Below, piece by piece: positions 14,599 to 23,919 of a stretch of 64,000 bases of DNA (its first letter is position 1; the number at the start of each line of letters is the position of its first letter). This DNA is from Lysobacter sp. MMG2 (lineage in GTDB: Bacteria > Pseudomonadota > Gammaproteobacteria > Xanthomonadales > Xanthomonadaceae). The notes below the pieces were generated by a model that was not told the origin of the DNA, ran no database searches, and worked only from the letters and a program-made list of their open reading frames with translations. The DNA lies in the NCBI RefSeq assembly GCF_016735495.2, contig NZ_JAERQY020000001.1, forward strand, positions 1,426,001 through 1,490,000, written 5' to 3'. The translations under genes were made by a program, and so were the position numbers.

Positions 14599-17009
14599 CG
14601 ATGGACGCGGCGCTGCCCCTGCGGGACACGCGCGCCGCCGAAGCCGGCGGTTGCCAGCACTGTGGCGAGTCGCTGCCGCCCGACGCGGTACGCGCCGACG
14701 GCCGCGCCTTCTGTTGCAGCGGTTGCGCCGCGGCGGCGTCGTGGATTCGCGATGCCGCGCTGGGCGATTACTACCAATTGCGCACCTCGCCCGCCGGACG
14801 CGTGCAGGCCGAGGCGACGGACTTCAGCGCGTGGGACCGCGATGTCGTGCTCGCCGAACACAGTCGCACCGTGCCCGGCGGACGCGAGATCACCGTGCTC
14901 ACCGACGCCATGCGCTGCGCCGCGTGCGCGTGGCTGATCGATCGCGCGCTGCGGCGCCTGCCCGGCGTGCTCGATGCGGGCGCGAACGCAGTGACCGGTC
15001 GCATCACCGTGGCGTGGGATCCGCAGCGCACCGCGCTCTCCACGTTGATGCAGCGCCTCGCCGCGCTCGGTTATCGCCCCTGGCTGGCGACCGGCGACGC
15101 ACGCGAGCAGGCCCAGCGCATCGAACGCCGGCGTTGGCTGATGCGACTGGGCGTGGCAGGCCTGGGCGCGATACAGGCGATGATGTTCGCCGAAGCGCTC
15201 TACCTCGACAGCGCCCAGCAGATGCCTGCGGCGACGCGTGACTTCTTCCGCTGGATCACCTTCCTCGTCTCCACGCCGGTCGTGTTCTATTCCGGCTGGC
15301 CGTTCCTGGAAGGCATGTGGCGCGAACTGCGCGGCCGTCGCATCGGCATGGACACGCTGATCGCCGGCTCCACCCTGCTCGCCTACTTCGCCAGCCTGGT
15401 CGAAACCCTGCGCGGCGGCGTGCATGTCTGGTACGACGCGGCGGTGATGTTCGTGCTGTTGTTGCTGGTGGCACGCATGTTCGAGCAGCGCGCGCGCGGC
15501 ATCGCCAGCGCGCAGGTCGATGCGCTCGCGCGTGCGCGCCCTGCGCTGGCGCTGCGCGAGCGGGGCGACGGCGCGCCGGAACAGATTCCGCTGGGCGAAC
15601 TCGTGGTCGGCGACGTGCTGCGCGTGGCCGCCGGCGAAGCCGTGCCGGCCGATGGCGTGCTTCTGGATCGCGCCGCGTCCTTCGACGAGGCGCTGATCAC
15701 CGGCGAATCCACGCCCGTGCGACGCGAGCCCGGCGACGCGGCGCTGGCCGGCAGCGTCTGCCGCGAGCAATCCGCGCGAGTGCGCGTGACGCGCACCGGC
15801 GCGGACACCTGGCTGTCGCAGCTCACGCGGCTGGTCGAGCAGGCGCAGTCCGCGCGGCCACAGCTGGCGCGCGTCGCCGAACGCGTGGCGGGCGGCTTCG
15901 TCGTCGCCCTGCTGCTGTGCGCCACCGCTACGTACGCGTGGTGGCGCGTGCACGATCCAGCGCGCGCACTGGAAGTCACGTTGGCGCTGCTGGTGGTGAG
16001 CTGCCCCTGCGCGCTTTCGCTGGCGATCCCCACCGCGCTGACCACCGCCCACGGCGCGCTCGCGCGCATGGGCGTGCTCGGCTTGCGTGGCGATGCGCTG
16101 TCCACGCTCGCGCGAATCGACCGCGTCATGCTCGACAAGACCGGCACGCTGAGCAACGGCCGTCCCGAACTCGACCGCGTCGCCGTCTTCGCCGACATGG
16201 ACCAGGCGCGGGCACTGGCCATCGCGGCCGCGCTGGAACACGGCAGCGCGCATCCGCTCGCCCAGGCATTCGCGCATGTGGAGACCGACCTCGCCGCACG
16301 GCACGTCACCAGCGTCGCCGGCCAAGGGGTCGAAGGCGACATCGACGGCGTGCGTTGGCGGCTGGGCCGCGCCGAGTTCGCCGCGTCAGGCGTGGACGAC
16401 GGAGCGCTCTGGCTCGGCGACGGCACGCGCGCGTTCGCGCGGATGACGGTGCGCGAAACCATGCGCGAGGATGCCCGCGCCGCGATCACGGCCCTGCATC
16501 GCGCGGGACTCGCCGTCGAGCTTTGCAGCGGCGACGCGGACGGCGCGGTCGCGCGCTTCGCACTTCAGGTCGGCATCGAAACGTTCCATGCGCGCCAGAC
16601 GCCCGAACAGAAACTGGCGCAGGTGCGGACGGCGCAGGCACGCGGCGAGATCGTGGCGATGGTCGGCGACGGGCTCAACGACGCACCCGTGCTGGCAGGC
16701 GCCGACGTCTCGCTCGCGATGGCCGAAGGCGCCGCGCTGGCGCAGCGGGCGGCGGACTTCGTCATCACCAGCCCCTCGTTGTTGCGCGTTCCGCAGGCGA
16801 TCGTGCTGGCGCGACGGACGCAACGCATCGTCCGCCAGAACCTGGCCTGGGCACTGGGTTACAACATCCTCGCGATCCCCCTGGCCGCGACCGGCCACGT
16901 CACGCCGTGGATCGCGGCGGTCGGCATGGCCGCATCCTCGCTGCTGGTGACGCTCAATGCATTGCGGTTGAGCCGGCGCGACGCCGACGACACGCGGAGG
17001 TCCGCATGA
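14595..17009 (+). CDS. ccoI: copper-translocating P-type ATPase for oxidase assembly
   Basis: An 804-residue P1B ATPase. N-terminal metal-binding Cys pairs CQHCGE and FCCSGC (about 20-45) come before one HMA domain with CAAC at 108-111. Eight helices include the ion-site CPC at 470-472; TGES, DKTGTL (phosphorylated Asp514) and GDGLNDAP complete the machinery. CcoI/CtpA-type pumps export Cu to the periplasm to load the Cu-B centre of CcoN. ATG 14595 overlaps the ccoH stop as ATGA; a second ATG at 14601 is equally possible. Neither has a clear ribosome site. Confidence 0.95.
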   Translation: MTMDAALPLRDTRAAEAGGCQHCGESLPPDAVRADGRAFCCSGCAAAASWIRDAALGDYYQLRTSPAGRVQAEATDFSAWDRDVVLAEHSRTVPGGREITVLTDAMRCAACAWLIDRALRRLPGVLDAGANAVTGRITVAWDPQRTALSTLMQRLAALGYRPWLATGDAREQAQRIERRRWLMRLGVAGLGAIQAMMFAEALYLDSAQQMPAATRDFFRWITFLVSTPVVFYSGWPFLEGMWRELRGRRIGMDTLIAGSTLLAYFASLVETLRGGVHVWYDAAVMFVLLLLVARMFEQRARGIASAQVDALARARPALALRERGDGAPEQIPLGELVVGDVLRVAAGEAVPADGVLLDRAASFDEALITGESTPVRREPGDAALAGSVCREQSARVRVTRTGADTWLSQLTRLVEQAQSARPQLARVAERVAGGFVVALLLCATATYAWWRVHDPARALEVTLALLVVSCPCALSLAIPTALTTAHGALARMGVLGLRGDALSTLARIDRVMLDKTGTLSNGRPELDRVAVFADMDQARALAIAAALEHGSAHPLAQAFAHVETDLAARHVTSVAGQGVEGDIDGVRWRLGRAEFAASGVDDGALWLGDGTRAFARMTVRETMREDARAAITALHRAGLAVELCSGDADGAVARFALQVGIETFHARQTPEQKLAQVRTAQARGEIVAMVGDGLNDAPVLAGADVSLAMAEGAALAQRAADFVITSPSLLRVPQAIVLARRTQRIVRQNLAWALGYNILAIPLAATGHVTPWIAAVGMAASSLLVTLNALRLSRRDADDTRRSA

Positions 17010-17206
17010 ACATCCTGCTCCTGCTCGTTCCGATCAGCCTGGTCCTGCTGGGCATCGCCATCGGCGCCTTCGTCTGGGCCGTGCGGCGCGGACAGTTCGA
17101 CGACCTGGACACACCGGCCATCGACATCCTGCGCGACGACCCGCTGCCCATGCGCGCGCCCGAGCGCGCCATCCCGAACGACGACCCGCCACGTCATGAC
17201 GATTGA
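17006..17206 (+). CDS. ccoS: cbb3 oxidase maturation protein CcoS
   Basis: A 66-residue one-helix protein, MNILLLLVPISLVLLGIAIG, followed by AFVWAVRRGQFDDLDTPA, the diagnostic CcoS motif (FxWAVxxGQFDDLdtPA). CcoS is needed for haem/Cu insertion in cbb3. GGAGG is 5 bases before the ATG, and the start overlaps the ccoI stop. The C-terminus is longer and more acidic than in short homologues. Confidence 0.95.
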   Translation: MNILLLLVPISLVLLGIAIGAFVWAVRRGQFDDLDTPAIDILRDDPLPMRAPERAIPNDDPPRHDD

Positions 17207-17915
17207 CTGGCTGACGCTAGGCGCGGCCTCGCTCAGCGGACTGCTGGGCGGCGCGCATTGCGCCGCGATGTGCGGCGGCATCGCCACGGGCTTTTCCGCA
17301 ACGGCGCAACGGTCGATCGCACCGGCGATCGAAGCGAACCTGGGACGTGTCGGCGGCTACATCATCGCCGGGGCGATCGCCGGTGGCCTGGGCCACGGCA
17401 TCGTCGGCGTGGCGCGGCTGGACGGTCTGGCCACCGCACTGCGCATGCTGGTCGGGCTGGTGCTGGTGATCGTCGCGCTGCGTTTGTTCGACCGCCACGG
17501 TCGCTTCACCTCGCTGGGGCGTCCCGGCGCGCGGATGTGGCGCTGGTTGCAGCCGCTTCAGGCGCGTCTGTTGCCTGCGGACTCGCGCGCGAAGCGTCTG
17601 GGCCTGGCGGTGCTGTGGGGCTGGCTGCCGTGCGGGCTGAGCACGACGCTGCTCGCGGCCGCATGGTTGCAGGCCAGTGCGCTCGGCGGTGCGCTGACGA
17701 TGGCGGCGTTCGGCCTGGGCACGCTGCCGGTGATGCTGCCGCTGACCTGGAGTGGCGCGCGCCTGGGACGCTGGTTGCAGACGCGATGGCGCAATGCCGG
17801 CGCAGCGCTGGTGATGGCCGCAGGGCTGCTCACGCTGTCGGCCCCGTGGCTGATGCAGGTGCCGGAACTGCACGCGGTGCTTTCCGCGCTGGGCTGTGTC
17901 ACGCCGTCGGCGTGA
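17196..17915 (+). CDS. TauE/SafE-DsbD-like membrane protein
   Basis: A 239-residue protein with about six helices, beginning MTIDWLTLGAASLSGLLGGAHCAAMCGGI. The Cys pair in GGAHCAAMCGG and the later GWLPCGLSTTLL are the marks of the DsbD_2/sulfite-exporter-like family that follows ccoS in many bacteria and is thought to handle copper or thiol chemistry for oxidase maturation. It overlaps ccoS by 11 bases and ends the operon, convergent with fnr 43 bases away. Confidence 0.88.
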   Translation: MTIDWLTLGAASLSGLLGGAHCAAMCGGIATGFSATAQRSIAPAIEANLGRVGGYIIAGAIAGGLGHGIVGVARLDGLATALRMLVGLVLVIVALRLFDRHGRFTSLGRPGARMWRWLQPLQARLLPADSRAKRLGLAVLWGWLPCGLSTTLLAAAWLQASALGGALTMAAFGLGTLPVMLPLTWSGARLGRWLQTRWRNAGAALVMAAGLLTLSAPWLMQVPELHAVLSALGCVTPSA

Positions 17916-17958
17916 TGCCGACAGGGAAGTACCGACGGGATCGCCTGAGAGAGCGGGC

Positions 17959-18723
17959 TCAGCGTGCGCGACGCGCGCGCGATGCGTTGTCCGCTTCGGC
18001 ACCGTGCGCAAGGCGCGTCAGCTCTTCGACGTCGAGAATCTCCACGCGCCGGCCGTGCACCAGGATCACTTCGTCTTCCTGCAAACGCGTGAAACCGCGG
18101 CTGACGGTTTCCAGCGCGAGGCCGAGATAACGCGCCACATCCTCGCGGCTCATCGGCAACTTGAATGCGGTCGGCGACTGTCCGATCTGGCGGAAACGCT
18201 CGGTCAGGCCATGCAGGAACAACGCGATGCGTTCGTTCGCCTGCCGCCGCACCAGCATGCCCATGTGGTCGTGATCGCGGTTGAGGCTGTGGCCGATCAC
18301 GCGCAGCAGCTGCTGCTGCAGGCCGGGCAGTTGCGCCGCGATCTCGGTGAGCTGGTCGAACGGCACTTCGCACACGTTGGCCTCGCCCAGTGCGATCGCC
18401 TCGCATCGGTGCGCGCCGCCGCCCAACGCATCCAGGCCGATCAGTTCGCCCGGCAAGTGGAAGCCCAGCACCTGTTCCTCACCGTCCTCCGTCACGCTGA
18501 CCGTCTTGAACGCACCGTCGCGCGCCACGTACACCGATGCAAGCGGATCGCCGATGCGGAACAAGCGCTCGCCGCGGCCGATGGCGCGACGGCGGCGGAC
18601 GATGTCGTCCAGGCGCTCCAGTTCCGGCCCGGTGATGCCCGCCGGAAGGCAGAGCTGCTGCAGCGAACACTGCGAGCAACTGCGGCGCAGGCGGGCCAGA
18701 TCAAGGGCGGAGGCTTCGTTCAT
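17959..18723 (-). CDS. fnr: Fnr-type oxygen-responsive transcription regulator
   Basis: A 254-residue Crp/Fnr protein. Cys16, Cys19 and Cys25 (C-x2-C-x5-C) plus Cys118 in EANVCEV match the four ligands of the oxygen-labile 4Fe-4S cluster of E. coli FNR. A cyclic-nucleotide-type barrel (about 35-150), dimer helix and winged helix follow; the recognition helix LALETVSRGF has the Glu/Ser/Arg trio that reads TTGAT. It is therefore the likely protein binding the boxes before hemN and ccoN. Start MNEASALDLA at 18723; the frame continues upstream to 18882 without resemblance to the family. Confidence 0.93.
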   Translation of the reverse strand: MNEASALDLARLRRSCSQCSLQQLCLPAGITGPELERLDDIVRRRRAIGRGERLFRIGDPLASVYVARDGAFKTVSVTEDGEEQVLGFHLPGELIGLDALGGGAHRCEAIALGEANVCEVPFDQLTEIAAQLPGLQQQLLRVIGHSLNRDHDHMGMLVRRQANERIALFLHGLTERFRQIGQSPTAFKLPMSREDVARYLGLALETVSRGFTRLQEDEVILVHGRRVEILDVEELTRLAHGAEADNASRARRAR

Positions 18724-18801
18724 GGTGGCCGTATTGTCGCATGCGCAACGCCGCGGCCGCGCTCCAACCCGGACTTTGGCCGTCGATCGCCCTGAAAAGC
18801 G

Positions 18802-18824
18802 AAAGGCGGCCGAAGCCGCCTTTC
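18802..18824 (-). terminator. bidirectional hairpin upstream of fnr
   Basis: AAAGGCGGC, loop CGAA, GCCGCCTTT. Reading leftwards it is followed by CGCTTTTC; it lies downstream of the small secreted gene (ends 19012) and upstream of the fnr start, so it probably insulates fnr. The 187 bases between hairpin and gene hold nothing I can name. Confidence 0.55.
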
Positions 18825-19011
18825 GCGCCACACACCCGAAGGTTCCGCCCTCTCGCGGGGCTCGCCGGACGCCACCGAACATCGGTGCCGACCGCGACCC
18901 GACTGTGCGCCCGGCCGGATGAATGCCAGCGCGCCCGGAGTCCGGCCATGCACGCGCGCTTAACCCCGTGCGCTGCGAATTCTGCTTATGACGGGAATGC
19001 GGCCAATGGCG

Positions 19012-19335
19012 TCACTGGCCTGCGCACTGCGGGCTCGCGCAGATGCTGCGCGTCTGCATCATGCGATCGGTCGCCTGCTGGCCGGCCCGCGTCTTCGCGC
19101 TCTCGCGTTCTTCAGCGCGTTGCTTGGCGGTCTTGCACACGCGTTCGACCTTGTGGCTGCCGGTGGATTTCACGCGCTCGCAGATCAGGCGCTCTTCGTC
19201 GGCCTTGGCGACCTGGCTTTCCTGCGGCTTCGCCTGCTCCTGCGCAGGCGCCGTCGCGGCGGTGGATTCGCGCGCCATGGCGGGCGTCGCGCACAGGCTT
19301 GCCAATACGGCCAACGCCAGCATGCATGTCTTCAT
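19012..19335 (-). CDS. secreted protein with LxCER...VC motif
   Basis: A 107-residue exported protein. Signal peptide MKTCMLALAVLASLCATPAMA, then a Gln/Lys/Glu-rich spacer and the core EERLICERVKSTGSHKVE followed by RVCKTAKQRAE, with a Cys pair likely to form a disulphide. Two more Cys lie at the end (SICASPQCAGQ). The same core, with the same Cys spacing, is found in the 160-residue protein at 29404-29886, so these are paralogues of an unnamed family. Function unknown. Confidence 0.75.
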   Translation of the reverse strand: MKTCMLALAVLASLCATPAMARESTAATAPAQEQAKPQESQVAKADEERLICERVKSTGSHKVERVCKTAKQRAEERESAKTRAGQQATDRMMQTRSICASPQCAGQ

Positions 19336-19697
19336 GAGTGCCTTCCCTGTTTGATGATGTGGGCCCCGCATCGGGCGGGAATTGCTTGCCACGCGCACGA
19401 CGCTCCCCGCGCGGCACGGCGTTCGATCTTAGGAGCGCGCATCACCACGCGACGCGCCTTCACGCCAAGCGCCAGATTGGGTAAAGCCGCACCGCGCGAT
19501 CGCGCCCACGCGCGTCCCGCGCCGGAAAGTTCCAGTCGCGGGACAGAGCATCCCCCGATTCCGGCCTTTGTTCCGCGCATGGAACTCCCATCTCCTCCGT
19601 GCAGCGACGGCCGTCCAGGCATTCCGCCAGGGCCCGTCGCACGGAACCGCCGCTCCCTCCCCCCTTCGCGGCGCCCCGATGCAGGAGTCCATTCGCA
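19336..19697. other. divergent intergenic region
   Basis: About 360 bases between a leftward secreted-protein gene and the rightward beta-barrel gene. The open frames here have the look of high-GC shadows. I see no convincing promoter, operator or repeat in it. Confidence 0.4.
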
Positions 19698-20231
19698 ATG
19701 AAGAAGAACAAGCTGCTGTCCACTGCCCTCGTCGCCGTCATCGCCAGCGCCGCCGCCTTTGGCGCGCAGGCCGCCGACAAGGGCTTTTACGCCGGTGCAG
19801 GCGTGGGCCAGTCCTTCGTGGACGAAGGTGCCTACGACGATGAAGACACCGCGTTCTCGGTCTTCGGCGGTTATCAGTTCAACCGCTATTTCGGACTTGA
19901 AGGCGGCTACGCCGATTTCGGCAAGCTCGAGCCGCGCGGCGCGGGCCCGGAACTGGAAGCCAGCTCGGTCTACCTGACCGCCGTCGGCACGTTGCCGATC
20001 ACCGACAAGTTCTCCGCCTACGCCAAGGCGGGCATCCAGCGCTGGGACCTGGACACGGCGATTCCGTCCGTCGTCGGCAATAGCGACGACAGCGGCACCG
20101 ATCCGACCTACGGCCTGGGCGTGCAGTACCGCTTCACCGACCACGTCGCGCTGCGCGGCGAGTACAGCCGCTTCGAGATCGAAGACACCGATCTGGACCT
20201 GGCCCAGTTGCAGGTCCGTTACGACTTCTGA
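19698..20231 (+). CDS. OmpA/OmpW-like outer-membrane beta-barrel protein
   Basis: A 177-residue small porin-like barrel. Signal peptide MKKNKLLSTALVAVIASAAA...QAAD; AGGAG lies 10 bases before ATG 19698. The mature part alternates polar and hydrophobic residues in strands: GFYAGAGVGQSF, FSVFGGYQFNRYFGLEGGY, YAKAGIQRWDL, YGLGVQYRFTDHVALRGEY, and ends with QLQVRYDF, the C-terminal Phe signature of barrel assembly. It has no peptidoglycan-binding domain. Followed by a strong terminator. Confidence 0.88.
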   Translation: MKKNKLLSTALVAVIASAAAFGAQAADKGFYAGAGVGQSFVDEGAYDDEDTAFSVFGGYQFNRYFGLEGGYADFGKLEPRGAGPELEASSVYLTAVGTLPITDKFSAYAKAGIQRWDLDTAIPSVVGNSDDSGTDPTYGLGVQYRFTDHVALRGEYSRFEIEDTDLDLAQLQVRYDF

Positions 20232-20255
20232 GTCAGGACGCGTCTGCATACGACC

Positions 20256-20285
20256 AAGGCCGCCGGTGAGAACCGGCGGCCTTTT
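20256..20285 (+). terminator. intrinsic terminator of the beta-barrel gene
   Basis: AAGGCCGCCGGT, loop GAGA, ACCGGCGGCCTT, then TTT. A 12-bp perfect stem with a U-run, 25 bases after the stop. Confidence 0.9.
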
Positions 20286-20366
20286 TGCTGATCGAGGTTG
20301 CAAGGGAGACTGGCGCCGGCGCCGCGGGACGGGCACTCTCGGCACTGGCCGACCACGGGAACGCCC

Positions 20367-21647
20367 TTGGAGCAGTCAGACACGTCGCCCGGCACGCTGC
20401 GCGCCGTCAGTCGATGGCAGATCGTCGGCCTCTCGATCAACGACGTCATCGGCAGCGGCATCTACCTCCTGCCCGCCGCCGCGGCGGCACTGCTCGGGCC
20501 GGCAAGCCTGTGGGCCGTGCTGCTCGCCGGCTTCGCGGTGAGCCTGCTGGTGCTGTGCTACGCGCAGGCGGCGAGCTATTTCGACGGCCCCGGCGGCGGC
20601 TACCTGTATGCACGCGAGGCGTTCGGCCCGTTCGTGGGGTTCGAAGTCGGCTGGATGCTGTTGCTGACGCGCATCGCCACCGCCGCCGCGCTCGCCAATG
20701 GCCTGGCCGAAGCAGTCACACATTTCTGGCCGGCGGCCGACACGGGCTGGGCGCGCGTATCGATCGTCGCCGGCTCGCTCGGCCTGTTGGTGGCGATCAA
20801 CATAATCGGCGTGCGCGCGGCGGCGAATGCCGGCGTACTCCTGGCGATCGGAAAGCTCGTGCCGCTGGTGTTGTTCGTCGCGATCGGCGCCTTCCACGTG
20901 GACGCCTCACTCGCCGCACCGGCAGGCGCACCGCTGTCGGTGCGTTCCCTGGGCGAAGCGGCGCTGCTGTTGCTGTTCGCCTACGCCGGTTTCGAGAACC
21001 TGCCTGCAGCTGCCGGCGAATACCGCAATCCGCGCCGCGACGTTCCGTTCGCCCTGCTGACGATGATCGCCACCGTCACGCTGGTCTACGTGAGCGTGCA
21101 GTGGGTCGCGCTGGGCACGCTGCCCGCGCTGGCCGGATCGTCCACGCCGCTGGCCGAGGCGGCCTCGCGCTTCAGCGGCGAAGGCCTGGCGTTGCTGATG
21201 ACGGTGGGCGCGAGCATCTCGATCCTGGGCACGAGCAGCAACACCGTGCTGATGGCGCCGCGCTACCTGCTCGCGCTTGCGCAGGACGGCTACGGGCCGC
21301 GCTGGCTCGGCGCAATCCACCCGCGCTTCCGCACGCCGGTGACGGCGATCGTGCTGATCGGCGTGATCTCGCTGGCGCTGGCGCTGTCGGGCTCGTTCGT
21401 GCAGCTGGCCCTGCTGTCGGTGGTCTCGCGCCTGTGCACGTACCTGGGCACTGCAGGTTCAGTGCTCGTGCTGCGTCACCGCCACGGCGACCGCGACGGC
21501 GCGCTGCGTCTGCCGGGTGGGCCACTGATTCCGCTGGCGGCGATCGCACTGAGCATCGGGCTGCTCGCCAGCGCGCAGGTCGCCAACCTCATCGCGGCGG
21601 CGATCGCGCTGGTGATCGGCGCGGTCATCTACCGGCTGCGCCGCTGA
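20367..21647 (+). CDS. APC-family amino acid permease
   Basis: A 426-residue transporter with about 12 helices. Helix 1 carries the unwound substrate motif SINDVIGSGIYLLP; YLYAREAFG, GFENLPAAAGEYRNPRRDVP (helix 6-loop motif) and GTSSNTVLMAPRYLLALAQDG follow, all typical of the basic amino acid/polyamine antiporter branch. No ATG exists in a suitable place: a TTG at 20367 (LEQSDTSPGTLRAVSRWQ) best fits the family N-terminus, and another TTG at 20298 lies only a few bases after the terminator. Substrate not readable. Confidence 0.85.
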   Translation: MEQSDTSPGTLRAVSRWQIVGLSINDVIGSGIYLLPAAAAALLGPASLWAVLLAGFAVSLLVLCYAQAASYFDGPGGGYLYAREAFGPFVGFEVGWMLLLTRIATAAALANGLAEAVTHFWPAADTGWARVSIVAGSLGLLVAINIIGVRAAANAGVLLAIGKLVPLVLFVAIGAFHVDASLAAPAGAPLSVRSLGEAALLLLFAYAGFENLPAAAGEYRNPRRDVPFALLTMIATVTLVYVSVQWVALGTLPALAGSSTPLAEAASRFSGEGLALLMTVGASISILGTSSNTVLMAPRYLLALAQDGYGPRWLGAIHPRFRTPVTAIVLIGVISLALALSGSFVQLALLSVVSRLCTYLGTAGSVLVLRHRHGDRDGALRLPGGPLIPLAAIALSIGLLASAQVANLIAAAIALVIGAVIYRLRR

Positions 21648-21650
21648 TCC

Positions 21651-22415
21651 TCACGGCGCCGGCGTGTCCGGCATCTGCATCAGCTGAACTTGCAGGTCGA
21701 ACAGGATTTCCGCATCGCCCGGCAGCCACTGCCCTTCCTCGTTGCCGCGATAGTGGCGATGGAAGGCGCGCAGCGCGGCTTCCGGATCGCGCAGGTCGTA
21801 GCCAACCAGACGCATCGCCGCCCACGGATCGAAACCGATCGGCGCCGGTGCCGGATTCGCGCGCGGCCACAGACCGTACCCGGCCTGCGCGAGCCGCTGC
21901 CAGGGAAACAGCGCGCTGGGATCGCGCTTGCGTGTCGGCGCGATGTCGCCGTGACCGATCACCAGGTGGCGCGGGATATCCAGTCGACCGGTGATGTCAT
22001 CGAGCAGCCGCAACAGCGCGGCGATCTGCGCATCGCTGAAGGGCTCGACGCCGTCGTTGTCCAGCTCGATGCCGATCGAACCGGAATTGAGGTCGGCCAC
22101 GCCGCCCCAGCGCGAGGCGCCCGCATGCCACGCGCGCTCGCGTTCGGCGACGAGCTGGTACAGCCGACCGTCGTCGCCGATGAGGTAGTGCGCACTCACG
22201 CGTCCGCCCGAGTTGCGCGTCTGCAAGGTCAGCAACGCCGCTTCCGCGCTCTCCATTTCGGTCTGGTGCAGCACGATCATCTGCGCGCTGCGCGGGTTGT
22301 GGTTGGGCGAAGGACGCCACGCCGCCAGCGGATTGCGCTCGGGCGCGGGCGTCGTGGCGCAGGCGACGAGCGTGAGCGCGACGGTGCAGACAACGGCGAT
22401 GCGATGGGCCTTCAT
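21651..22415 (-). CDS. N-acetylmuramoyl-L-alanine amidase, lipoprotein (AmpD/AmiD type)
   Basis: A 254-residue peptidoglycan amidase cleaving the MurNAc-L-Ala bond. Signal MKAHRIAVVCTVALTLVACATT has a lipobox (Cys19), so it is likely anchored in the outer membrane like AmiD. The amidase_2 zinc fold shows IVLHQTEM (first His), SAHYLIGDDG, SIGIELDNDG and GHGDIAPTRKRDP (His/Asp ligands). A C-terminal extension (about 205-254) with HRHYRGNEEG and FDLQVQLM is the PGRP-associated tail. Convergent with the permease gene, 3 bases apart. Confidence 0.9.
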   Translation of the reverse strand: MKAHRIAVVCTVALTLVACATTPAPERNPLAAWRPSPNHNPRSAQMIVLHQTEMESAEAALLTLQTRNSGGRVSAHYLIGDDGRLYQLVAERERAWHAGASRWGGVADLNSGSIGIELDNDGVEPFSDAQIAALLRLLDDITGRLDIPRHLVIGHGDIAPTRKRDPSALFPWQRLAQAGYGLWPRANPAPAPIGFDPWAAMRLVGYDLRDPEAALRAFHRHYRGNEEGQWLPGDAEILFDLQVQLMQMPDTPAP

Positions 22416-22515
22416 GCGGAGCTTCCCTTGCCGGCGGACATCGCGCCGGCACCGTGCCGGAGCTTCGCGACGCTTCGCATTGTTCCACACCGCATCGCAC
22501 GCTGTGTTCGGGCGC

Positions 22516-23025
22516 TCACTTGGGCCAGAGGAAATCCGTCTTGCCCAGCGGCACGCCGGCCTTGCGCAGGATCGCGTAGGAGGTGGTGCAGTGGAAGAAG
22601 AAGTTCGGAAGCATGAACTCGCTCAGGTAGGCCGCGCCTTCGAAATGACGATCGCCTCCGCTGCGCGTGCTGAGCGTGATGGTGCGCGTCTCGCCGGCAT
22701 CGACCTGTTCGGCGGTGAACGTGCCGATGTAGTCGATCGCACGCTCGATGCGCGCATACAGCTGCTCGAAGCTCGTCTCGTCGTCTTCGAACTTCAGCGC
22801 TTCCACGCCGGCCATGCGCGCGATGCCGTTCTTCGCGGTGTCGGTGGCCATCTGCACGTTGCGCACCAGCGGCGCCATGTCGTCGATCAGGCGCGATTGC
22901 AGCAATGCGTCGTCGGCGATGCCTTTCTGGCGCGCGTGCGCCTGCCCGACCTCCAGCACATGGCGCAGGTTGCGCAGCGCGCGTTGCACGGTGGGGACGA
23001 TGATCTGATGGGTGGAAATCGCCAT
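22516..23025 (-). CDS. DUF1993 family protein
   Basis: A 169-residue cytoplasmic protein beginning MAISTHQIIVPTVQRALRNL. The helical core with RLIDDMAPLVRNVQMATDTAKNG, FEDDETSFEQLYARIERAIDYI and FFFHCTTSYAILRKAGVPLGK is the DUF1993 pattern, a four-helix DinB-like fold without a known reaction. AGGA lies about 9 bases before the start. Stands alone between oppositely directed or unrelated genes. Confidence 0.88.
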   Translation of the reverse strand: MAISTHQIIVPTVQRALRNLRHVLEVGQAHARQKGIADDALLQSRLIDDMAPLVRNVQMATDTAKNGIARMAGVEALKFEDDETSFEQLYARIERAIDYIGTFTAEQVDAGETRTITLSTRSGGDRHFEGAAYLSEFMLPNFFFHCTTSYAILRKAGVPLGKTDFLWPK

Positions 23026-23205
23026 GCGCGCAGTTCCTGTAGGGGGGCGTCCAGCCTACCGTCATGCATTGCGCTCGATTAGTCCGGCGCGGAGGGAAGC
23101 GCCGTCCCGCACGCGGGCCAATGCGGAACCGGACGCAGTGCGCGATTCCCCTCGGCACCCTTGCCCTATGCTGTCGACCAACCGAGCCGGCCCGGGGGGA
23201 CCGAC

Positions 23206-23901
23206 ATGGATGCACTGATCGTCGCGCTGCACTTCGCCGTGGCGCACAAGATCGCGGTGATGATGGTGATGATGGGCCTGGCGCTGCCGGCCATCGTGCT
23301 CGCGAAGAAGCGGCGGACTGCGGCGTGGAGTGCGGTCGCGGTGCTGATCGTGGCCTTCGCGTTCGGCAACATGTTCTTCGGTCAACGCCTGCTGGGGCGG
23401 CTGCTGGACGCGCACGGCGAGCACGGCACCGGCACGATCGTGGCCGTGCACGACACCCGCAGTCGCATGAACGGCCAGCCCGTGAAGCGCTACGACGCGC
23501 TGATCCGCGCCGTCAACGGCAGCACGGTCGAAGCGCGCTTCGACGGCTTTTCGTTGCCACTTCACCCCGCGCCGGGCGAGGGCTACCTGTTTCCGCAGCC
23601 CGGTGTGGAGTTCCAGGTGTCGTACCTGCCATCGCAGCCGCAGGTGTTCGTCATCCGCACCGATGGCGCGAGCGCCTACGCGCAGGGCCTGCGCTGCGCC
23701 GGACTTGCGCGGGCGCTGAGTGCGGCGAAACAGCGCGCGGTGTTCGCACGTGCATCCGCCCAGTACCGCACGGCGCACGCACGGGCCATCGACGCGTACA
23801 CCGATGCGGGCTGCATCGCCAGCCCGGACCTCACCGAGCGCATGCGTGCGCAGGCGCGCACATTGCGCGGCACGCCGGGCACGTCACCCGGCGCACCCTG
23901 A
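23206..23901 (+). CDS. membrane protein of unknown function
   Basis: A 231-residue protein. Two helices (about 13-33 and 38-56) begin MDALIVALHFAVAHKIAV; the rest is a soluble, probably periplasmic domain (GTIVAVHDTRSRMNGQPVKR, YDALIRAVNGSTVEARFDGF) resembling DUF3592-type OB-like folds that recur in inner-membrane proteins. A Cys pair (GLRCAGLA, DAGCIASP) lies near the end. CGGGGGGA precedes the ATG at 23206; the TTG-started longer frame is not supported. No function assigned. Confidence 0.65.
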   Translation: MDALIVALHFAVAHKIAVMMVMMGLALPAIVLAKKRRTAAWSAVAVLIVAFAFGNMFFGQRLLGRLLDAHGEHGTGTIVAVHDTRSRMNGQPVKRYDALIRAVNGSTVEARFDGFSLPLHPAPGEGYLFPQPGVEFQVSYLPSQPQVFVIRTDGASAYAQGLRCAGLARALSAAKQRAVFARASAQYRTAHARAIDAYTDAGCIASPDLTERMRAQARTLRGTPGTSPGAP

Positions 23902-23919
23902 CGGCAAACGCGCGATCGC